64,000 bases of DNA, taken from Planctomonas psychrotolerans (GTDB lineage Bacteria > Actinomycetota > Actinomycetes > Actinomycetales > Microbacteriaceae). Every line of letters begins with the position of its first letter. Within the stretch, counting starts at the first letter, position 1. The stretch lies in NCBI RefSeq assembly GCF_008642235.1, contig NZ_SJEV01000001.1:248001-312000 (forward strand), written 5' to 3'. Position numbers and translations under genes: made by a program. Shown here one piece after another: positions 54,778 through 64,000 of the stretch. The notes beneath the pieces were generated by a model that was not told where the DNA came from, did no database searches, and was given only the letters and a program-made list of their open reading frames with translations.

Positions 54778-55152
54778 ATGAGCAGCCAGATCCGGTCCAC
54801 CGGCACCATCAGTCAGCGGAACATCGTCACGGGCATCGTCGTCTGCCTGGCCGTCGTGGTCCTCGGCTATCTGGGTGGTCGCCTGATCGCCGGGTATCTC
54901 GGTGCCGACCGAGCCGAAGTTGGTCCGCACACGTACCTCACCGCGTCGCTCGGGATGCTGTTCATCGCCTTCTTCGTCTTCGCCGCGGTGGTTGCTCTCC
55001 GCCTCCGTCGCCTGGCTGCGTCGTCCACTGCGGCACCGACCGCGACATCGCCAGGACTTCGGATCACCGCGGTGGTGTTCGCCCTCGCCGCTCTGTTCGC
55101 CGCGGCTGTCGTGTTCACGCAGGTCGTTGCAGCGATACCGGGATCGCTGTGA
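54778..55152 (+). CDS. small membrane protein, unknown function
   Basis: 124 residues. Three hydrophobic segments: IVTGIVVCLAVVVLGYLGG (about 16-34), LGMLFIAFFVFAAVVAL (about 58-74) and ITAVVFALAALFAAAVVF (about 96-113). No conserved motif is recognised. It diverges from tyrS with 121 bases between starts. I cannot assign a function. Confidence 0.65.
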   Translation: MSSQIRSTGTISQRNIVTGIVVCLAVVVLGYLGGRLIAGYLGADRAEVGPHTYLTASLGMLFIAFFVFAAVVALRLRRLAASSTAAPTATSPGLRITAVVFALAALFAAAVVFTQVVAAIPGSL

Positions 55153-55280
55153 GCGGATGTCCACGCCAGCGTGCGTCCCGATCAACTCTGCATAATTGAT
55201 CACAGTCGGTCAATGCTCTAGGCTTGACTTCGTGAACTCAAGTCTGCGGACTTGACCGTATCGAATTGATCGGAGGCGCG

Positions 55281-56006
55281 TTGTTCGTCATCACGGCAGA
55301 CCAGAAAGACAGTCGGAGCGACGTCGACCGCGCCGGAACGGTGCTCGATGATCTGAATCGGGATTTCGCGAATGCACTCGCGCTTCCCGTGGATCGCACC
55401 GCCGGAGACGAGATCCAGGCGCTCGTCTCCGACGCGGCCGACGCGCTCACCCTGGTGCTCGACCTCACCCGGCGGGAGCGCTGGAGCGTCGGACTCGGGA
55501 TCGGTGACGTGCGGACTCCCCTGCCCTCCGCGACGCGGGAGGCGACCGGGTCTGCTTTCATCGCCGCGCGGGATGCCGTGGAGGCGGCGAAGAGGTCGCC
55601 CACCCGCTTCGCGCTGGTGGTGGCGCCGCCCTCAGCCGATGACGGCGACGGCTACGGCGACGGCGATGGCGCATCCGAGGAGTCCGGATCCGATTCCGAG
55701 TTGGGAGCCCGGTCGTCTGCAGCACTGACAGCCGTCACCGGCGAAGAGGTGGAGGCGCTCGTCACGCTGTTGCTCGCCGCACGGGACCGGCGCACGCCGC
55801 AGGGGTGGGAGGTCGCCGACCTCCTGCAGACCATCGACTCGCAGAAGCACGTCGCCACGGCGCTCGGCGTGAGTCCTCAGGCGGTGAGCACCCGCGTGCG
55901 CACGAGCGGATGGCGCACCGAGAAGGCCGCACTGCCCGGCCTCGTGAAGCTGCTCGCGAGCCTCGACTCGGCCACAGCAGCATCGGCAGAGCCGGCACCG
56001 TCGTGA
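55281..56006 (+). CDS. SatD-family protein with C-terminal HTH
   Basis: 241 residues from the TTG at 55281, chosen because GGAGG lies four bases ahead. The N-terminal half follows the SatD pattern: FVITADQKDSRSDVDRAGTVL, then TAGDEIQALVSDA (the GDE(F/I)Q motif), WSVGLGIGDVRTPLP and ATGSAFIAARDAVEAAK. The C-terminus HVATALGVSPQAVSTRVRTSGW is a helix-turn-helix. A Gly/Asp-rich linker joins the two. SatD was first seen in streptococcal acid-tolerance operons, with unknown activity. The SatE-like membrane gene follows after 13 nt. Confidence 0.8.
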   Translation: MFVITADQKDSRSDVDRAGTVLDDLNRDFANALALPVDRTAGDEIQALVSDAADALTLVLDLTRRERWSVGLGIGDVRTPLPSATREATGSAFIAARDAVEAAKRSPTRFALVVAPPSADDGDGYGDGDGASEESGSDSELGARSSAALTAVTGEEVEALVTLLLAARDRRTPQGWEVADLLQTIDSQKHVATALGVSPQAVSTRVRTSGWRTEKAALPGLVKLLASLDSATAASAEPAPS

Positions 56007-56019
56007 GAGGAACAACCGC

Positions 56020-56628
56020 ATGATCCTTCCCACCGTGCCGATCACCGTGCTCGACGTGGTGCTGTGGGCGGCCATCCTGCTGCTGGCCGTGGCGTCGCTG
56101 ACCCTCGCGTCGGTCGCGATCCGTCGCCCTCGCCGCCCCATCGTCTACGCCGCCGCCGGAACGCTCGTCACCGCACTGGTCTGCGCCGCGCTCCTCACCG
56201 TTCCCACGCCGGGCCCGATCGAGACGGTGGTCACGCTCATCATGGTGACCCTCGCGGTGATCGGTGGCGGCACGATGGCCAGCACGGTGCTCGACATCGC
56301 CACCGGCGGAAGTGTGACGCGAGGGTTCCACGGCGGCATCCTCGTGGCGGCGCGCGGGCATCCCGGCGACTCCCCCACCGCGGCACCGCAACGTCGGGAG
56401 ATCATGCGGGGTGGCGCCACCATCGGAGTACTCGAGCGCCTGTCGGTGGCGGCGGTGATCCTCGCCGGCTATCCGGAGGGTCTCGCCGTGATCATCGCCA
56501 TCAAGGGCGTCGGCCGGTTCACCGAACTCGGGGAGGCAGCGGAGGCCCGCGAGCGCTTCATCATCGGCACGCTCACCAGTTGGCTGTGGGCCGCGAGCTG
56601 CGCCGGCGTGGTGCTGCTGCTGCGCTGA
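56020..56628 (+). CDS. SatE/DUF3307-like membrane protein
   Basis: 202 residues with several membrane segments (VLDVVLWAAILLLAVASLTL, YAAAGTLVTALVCAALLTV, VVTLIMVTLAVIGGG and a last one at the C-terminus). The end, GVLERLSVAAVILAGYPEGLA followed by IKGVGRFTEL and FIIGTLTSWLWA, resembles the C-terminal region of DUF3307 proteins, usual partners of SatD. The similarity is limited to that region, so the pairing is an inference supported by its place 13 nt behind the SatD-like gene. Confidence 0.68.
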   Translation: MILPTVPITVLDVVLWAAILLLAVASLTLASVAIRRPRRPIVYAAAGTLVTALVCAALLTVPTPGPIETVVTLIMVTLAVIGGGTMASTVLDIATGGSVTRGFHGGILVAARGHPGDSPTAAPQRREIMRGGATIGVLERLSVAAVILAGYPEGLAVIIAIKGVGRFTELGEAAEARERFIIGTLTSWLWAASCAGVVLLLR

Positions 56629-56679
56629 CGGCGACGACGACGGGCACGGCGACGGCGACGGGGACGGCGACGCGCACGA

Positions 56680-58224
56680 CTAGCCGTGCAGGAAGTCGGT
56701 GCGGGGTGGGGTGCTCTCCGGCTCGAGGAGAACTCTCACGACCGGGCTCGGGTTCCCTGCGGGCACAGTCGGCGGATCGACGTGGAGGGCTTCTGACGTC
56801 TGCGTCCAGGGCACGGGCCCGGCCGCACCGAGGATCGTGACGTCCTTGATCTTGCGGTGCAGAAGGCCGGACCCTCGACCGAATGCACGAATGGTAACGC
56901 TGGGCTCGGTGGGTGCGGCGAGCGGAATCGCGTACACGTAGTCGCCCGTGACGTCGGCGCGGGAGGTGAAACGAAAATCTGCGGCGGTGTACGCGGGGGC
57001 GTCGCCGTCGACGAAGGAACCGACCGCGATCTCCGTCGGTCCCTCCGAGGCGATCAGCCAGGGCCGGGTTCCGTAGATCGACTCTCCGTTCGTCGTCAGC
57101 CAGTGGCCGATGCCCTCCAGAATGGCCTGCTCCGCGGCCGGGATGGTGCCGTCGGGCCGGGGTCCGACGTTGAGCAGCAGCACGCCGTTCTTCGACACCA
57201 CGTCGGCCAATTCAGCGATCAATTCGTCGACCGTCTTGTAATCGTGATTGTCGACCCAACACCAGGCGGTCTTCGACACCGAGGTGTCGTTCTGCCAGAC
57301 GGTCGGCCGGATGCCGCCCAACGTGCCGCGCTCGACGTCGTAGACGGCCGATCCGTCGGCGAACGCATCCCACTTGTAGTTGATGACGACCCCTCGGCCC
57401 CATTGCTGCGCTCGGTTGTAGTAGTACGCCGCGAGCTGCAGCACATAGGGCGCGAAGGCCGGCTGCTCGATCCACCAGTCGAACCAGAGCACCTGGGGGC
57501 GATAGGTGTCGATGATCTCGACCGTCCGGAGGAGCCAGTCCTCGAGGAATCGCTCGTTCGGGGCCGTTTCTTCCCGCTGGGCCGGCCCATAGAAGTCCAC
57601 GAATTCGGGATCCAGCACGTCCGAAGCGAATCGGGCTCCGCCGTTCATGAAGAACCAGTGTTCAGCCCGGTGGGATGACGCGCCCCGAACCATCCAGGCC
57701 CGGTCCGTTGCGGCCGAGAGTTCACCGAACACATCGCGTCGTGGGCCCATCCTGGCGGCGCTCCAGCGGGAGCGCTGGGTGTCGTACATCGCGAAGCCGT
57801 CGTGGTGCTCCGCGACCGGCACGACGAACTGCGCGCCGGCGCGGCGGAACAGTGCCGCCCACTCGTCGGCATCGAAACGGTCCATGGTGAAGGACGGGAT
57901 GAAGTCCTTGTAGCCGAACTCCGACTGCGACCCGTGGGTGGCGACATGGTGGTCGAACTCCGGGCTGCCCTCGAGGTACATGTTGCGCGAGTACCACTCG
58001 TTGTTGAATGCGGGCACCGAGTAGACGCCCCAGTGCAGAAAGATGCCGAACTTGGCATCTTCGTACCAGCGGGGCGGCTCGTACGACTGCAGGGAATCCC
58101 AGTCGTCGGAGAACGGGCCATCGTCGATGACGGCGCGGACGCGGGCGAGCGCCGCAGTGTTGTCGGACACGTCGACGCGGTCGGGAAGGCTCGACGCGTC
58201 GAGGGGAGGAAGTCGATCCATCAT
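56680..58224 (-). CDS. alpha-L-fucosidase (GH29)
   Basis: 514 residues from the ATG at 58224. GH29 landmarks are WYEDAKFGIFLHWGVYSVPAF near residue 50, AEHHDGFAMYDTQRSRW (substrate-binding His-His), and the nucleophile Asp in QVLWFDWWIEQP (about 270). LLLNVGPRPDGTIP follows. A beta-sandwich domain fills the C-terminus. No signal peptide is visible, so it acts in the cytosol on fucosides that have been imported, or it is secreted by another path. It stands alone, with no fucose transport genes near. Confidence 0.92.
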   Translation of the reverse strand: MMDRLPPLDASSLPDRVDVSDNTAALARVRAVIDDGPFSDDWDSLQSYEPPRWYEDAKFGIFLHWGVYSVPAFNNEWYSRNMYLEGSPEFDHHVATHGSQSEFGYKDFIPSFTMDRFDADEWAALFRRAGAQFVVPVAEHHDGFAMYDTQRSRWSAARMGPRRDVFGELSAATDRAWMVRGASSHRAEHWFFMNGGARFASDVLDPEFVDFYGPAQREETAPNERFLEDWLLRTVEIIDTYRPQVLWFDWWIEQPAFAPYVLQLAAYYYNRAQQWGRGVVINYKWDAFADGSAVYDVERGTLGGIRPTVWQNDTSVSKTAWCWVDNHDYKTVDELIAELADVVSKNGVLLLNVGPRPDGTIPAAEQAILEGIGHWLTTNGESIYGTRPWLIASEGPTEIAVGSFVDGDAPAYTAADFRFTSRADVTGDYVYAIPLAAPTEPSVTIRAFGRGSGLLHRKIKDVTILGAAGPVPWTQTSEALHVDPPTVPAGNPSPVVRVLLEPESTPPRTDFLHG

Positions 58225-58310
58225 GGCTGGGTCCTTCGTTTCGGGCACCGGGGTGACGAGCGCGTGCAGTGCGGGTGGGCGGAGCCGGGGCGCGGGTTCA
58301 CGGACCGGGG

Positions 58311-58925
58311 TCAGGGGGCGGCGAGCTTGTGGCGGCGGTAGGGCGACACCGTGCGATCGCCCGGCACCCAGAAGCGCCACGAGTACTCGGTCGATCCGCC
58401 CGCGCCCGATACGCCCACACGCGGACCGGTCTCGTGCGGCACCGGATGCTCGGGCAACGTCAGCGTGTAGGGCGGCACGGTGAGGGAACTGCCGCCGTCG
58501 GCGAGGGCGATCCCGAGCGCGACCGTCAGACGAGCGGGCCCGCGGGCGAGATCGCGATCGGGAACGTGCGCGCCCCGGCGCTGTCGCGCCAGCTCCACGC
58601 CCTCCACCACCTCTCCGGCACGCACCAGCAGACCCGACGCGGTGCCCTCCGGCGAGCACACGATGTTCGCGCACACGTGCATCCCGTAGGTGAAGTAGGT
58701 GTACAGATGCGCGGGCGGCCCGAACATCACCGCGTTGCGCTTGCCCTTGCCCCGGAACGCGTGAGAGCCGGGGTCGTGAGCACCGAGGTACGCCTCGAGC
58801 TCGGTGATCCGCAGCGACACCGACCCGTCCGGGGTGTCATGGGTGAGGATGCCACCCAGCACCAGCGGCGCGACATCGACGGCGGGGCGCTCGAGCAGGA
58901 CGGGAAGATCGGCGGCGGGGTTCAC
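58311..58925 (-). CDS. 3-methyladenine DNA glycosylase (AAG/MPG family)
   Basis: 204 residues. It removes alkylated purines such as 3-methyladenine. RITELEAYLGAHDPGSHAFRGKGKRNAVMFG and LYTYFTYGMHVCANIVC are the family signature, with Glu of ITELEAY as the catalytic base. Downstream of argH, as in many Micrococcales, and 86 bases ahead of the fucosidase start, on the same strand. Confidence 0.92.
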   Translation of the reverse strand: MNPAADLPVLLERPAVDVAPLVLGGILTHDTPDGSVSLRITELEAYLGAHDPGSHAFRGKGKRNAVMFGPPAHLYTYFTYGMHVCANIVCSPEGTASGLLVRAGEVVEGVELARQRRGAHVPDRDLARGPARLTVALGIALADGGSSLTVPPYTLTLPEHPVPHETGPRVGVSGAGGSTEYSWRFWVPGDRTVSPYRRHKLAAP

Positions 58926-58931
58926 GTCGGT

Positions 58932-62512
<3,581 letters not shown>

Positions 62513-62605
62513 GGGTTTCCTTCGGTTGAGGCTGATTCGAGAACGGGCAGGCGCCGGTGGGGGTGCGGCGACCGTGGGAGAACGACGGGCGGGACGGACG
62601 AAGTG

Positions 62606-63370
62606 TCAGCCGCCCCGCGGTTCACGCGCCAGGAGCCGCCGGAACACCGGACTCTCGGCGGGGGTGGAACTGCGGTGCGACAGCTTGCGGGCGACGGCGG
62701 AACCCACCCCCTGCAGGATCATCACCAGCACGAACAGGATGATGATGACCGCGACCATGTGGATGCCGCTGTATCGCTGGTAGCCGTAGCGGATGGCAAC
62801 GTCGCCGAGGCCACCCGCCGCGATCACGCCGGCCATTGCGGAGTAGTTGATGATCGAGGTGATCGTGGTCGACACGCCGAGCACGATGCTCGGCAGGGCT
62901 TCCGGCACCAGCACCTTCGCGACGATCTGCCACGAGGATGCGCCGAGCGAGTCGGCGGCCTCGACGAGACCGTGGTCGACCTCCTTGAGGGCGATCTCCA
63001 CCATGCGCGCGAAGAACGGGATGGCCACCGCCGACAGGGGAACGACCGCGGCTCCCGTACCGATGAACGTGCCGAGGATGAGTCGGGTGACGGGGATCAG
63101 CGCGATCATCAGGATGATGAACGGCACGGCGCGGCCGAGGTTGACGATGAACTCGAGCGTGCGATTCAGCGCAATGCCGAGCGCACGGCTGCCGAACGGA
63201 CGCTCGAATAGCCCGCCGGGTTCGGTTCCGACGAGCACCACGCCGAGCGGGAGCCCGACGACGATGGTGATGAGCAGCGAGAGCGTGACCATGTACAGCG
63301 TCTGGCCGGTGGCCACGAGGAGCACGTCGACGAGGTCGCTCCAGAAGGTGGGCGCGTTGACGTCGATCAT
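62606..63370 (-). CDS. metI: methionine ABC transporter permease MetI
   Basis: 254 residues, ABC permease with about five membrane segments. FWSDLVDVLLVATGQTLYMVTLSLL starts the protein and the coupling motif EAADSLGASSWQIVAKVLVPEALP is the EAA loop of MetI. It forms the membrane channel for methionine. The ATG overlaps the metN stop by 4 nt (ATGA). Confidence 0.94.
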   Translation of the reverse strand: MIDVNAPTFWSDLVDVLLVATGQTLYMVTLSLLITIVVGLPLGVVLVGTEPGGLFERPFGSRALGIALNRTLEFIVNLGRAVPFIILMIALIPVTRLILGTFIGTGAAVVPLSAVAIPFFARMVEIALKEVDHGLVEAADSLGASSWQIVAKVLVPEALPSIVLGVSTTITSIINYSAMAGVIAAGGLGDVAIRYGYQRYSGIHMVAVIIILFVLVMILQGVGSAVARKLSHRSSTPAESPVFRRLLAREPRGG

Positions 63371-64000
63371 GCGGCCTGCCCCCGCATGACTTCGACGAGG
63401 AGTCCCTGTGCGCGCAGTTCGGCGATGGGCAGCGCGTGCAAATGGGCCGGCCCGGGCAGTTCGAGTCGCGTGCGACCCGCCTGATTGCCGCCGATGTGTT
63501 CGATCACCGCACCGAGGATGCTGACGTCGATTCCGTGTCGGCGGGCGAGTTGGGAGATGACCGGCGAATCGGCGGTGCCGCCACTGAAGGTGATGTCGAC
63601 GATCGTGTTCGCGTTCGAGTCCGGGACCGGGCCGAGAGGGAACAGTTCGCCGGCGAGCCGGGATCCGGGCCGGGAGATCAGTTCGACGATCGATCCCTGC
63701 TCCACCACGCGCCCGCGCTCGAGGAGTGCCGCCGAATCGCAGATGCGCTTGACGACCTCCATCTCGTGCGTGATCAGCAGAACCGTCAGGTTCAGTTCGC
63801 GGTTGATCGTCTTGATCAGGTCGAGGATCGACCGGGTGGTTTCGGGATCGAGGGCGCTCGTGGCCTCGTCGGAGAGCAGCACCCGCGGGTTGCCGGCGAG
63901 CGCGCGGGCGATGCCGACGCGTTGCTTCTGGCCGCCCGACAGTTCCGCGGGATAGGAGCGGGCCTTGGCGCCCAGTCCGACGAGCTCGAGGATGTCGGCG
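63367..64000 (-). CDS. metN: methionine ABC transporter ATPase MetN, partial
   Basis: The gene enters at the right edge; about 210 C-terminal residues are seen. The signature LSGGQKQRVGIARALA and Walker B VLLSDEATSALDPETT, followed by LLITHEMEVVKRICD (switch His), are intact. A NIL-type regulatory domain (VISQLARRHGIDVSILGAVIEHIGGNQAGRTRLEL), which binds methionine to inhibit transport, ends the protein. Walker A and the upstream regulatory region, where a SAM-responsive element might be, are outside the window. Confidence 0.94.
   Translation of the reverse strand, partial: ADILELVGLGAKARSYPAELSGGQKQRVGIARALAGNPRVLLSDEATSALDPETTRSILDLIKTINRELNLTVLLITHEMEVVKRICDSAALLERGRVVEQGSIVELISRPGSRLAGELFPLGPVPDSNANTIVDITFSGGTADSPVISQLARRHGIDVSILGAVIEHIGGNQAGRTRLELPGPAHLHALPIAELRAQGLLVEVMRGQAA

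Overview
The window reads as a high-GC actinobacterial chromosome, most likely Microbacteriaceae (order Micrococcales). The reasons are strong GC bias at third codon positions in the right-hand 40 kb, frequent GTG/TTG starts with GTGA/ATGA gene overlaps, a perfect IdeR/DtxR iron box, the gene order pyrG-nudix-xerD ... parA-scpA-scpB-rluB-tyrA-cmk-der, and many copies of a short 'GTCCCT...AGGGAC' palindromic repeat. The family-level placement is inference.

Left part (1 to about 24.4 kb): a composite defence and mobile-element region, visibly less GC-rich than the rest and full of gene relics. It holds a DUF262 (GmrSD-type) gene cut by the window edge, an aldo/keto reductase relic, a decayed copy of a C5 DNA methyltransferase gene, a helicase-nuclease fusion gene carrying one frameshift, and a complete type II restriction-modification system with a C-box-controlled regulator. 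An IS481-family relic follows, next to a 34-bp near-copy of a tRNA-Pro 3' end. From there to the intact tRNA-Pro(GGG) at 24.37 kb lies what looks like a 16-kb element. Its core is a four-gene overlapping operon transcribed right to left: a 1588-residue GHKL ATPase/SF2 helicase fusion, a UvrD-like helicase, DrmA and DrmB. A C5 methyltransferase and a divergent Vsr endonuclease accompany it. DrmA, DrmB and a C5 methyltransferase are the conserved part of DISARM, but drmC and drmE are absent and two unusual ATPases stand in their place, so this is the best candidate for a poorly described defence system. A relaxase relic beside the tRNA suggests that a conjugative or mobilisable element delivered it.

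Right part (24.5 to 64 kb): core chromosome. It contains a dienelactone hydrolase; a polysaccharide synthase (GT2) with a secreted GH18-like hydrolase; a PadR regulator with an ABC1-type kinase; a NUDIX-NYN fusion; and the division/segregation/translation cluster der-cmk-tyrA-rluB-scpB-scpA-parA. An iron-siderophore ABC transporter under an IdeR box comes next, then xerD (with an in-frame 48-bp minisatellite inside its catalytic domain), a NUDIX hydrolase, pyrG and tyrS. After these come a SatD/SatE-like pair, an alpha-L-fucosidase, a 3-methyladenine glycosylase, argH and argF, and the methionine importer metQ-metI-metN, which runs off the right edge.

Two themes recur. First, gene decay and duplication by mobile elements around tRNA-Pro. 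Second, expansion of short palindromic repeats that have entered coding sequences (xerD, cmk) and intergenic tails (pyrG, der). No CRISPR array, rRNA or complete insertion sequence was seen.
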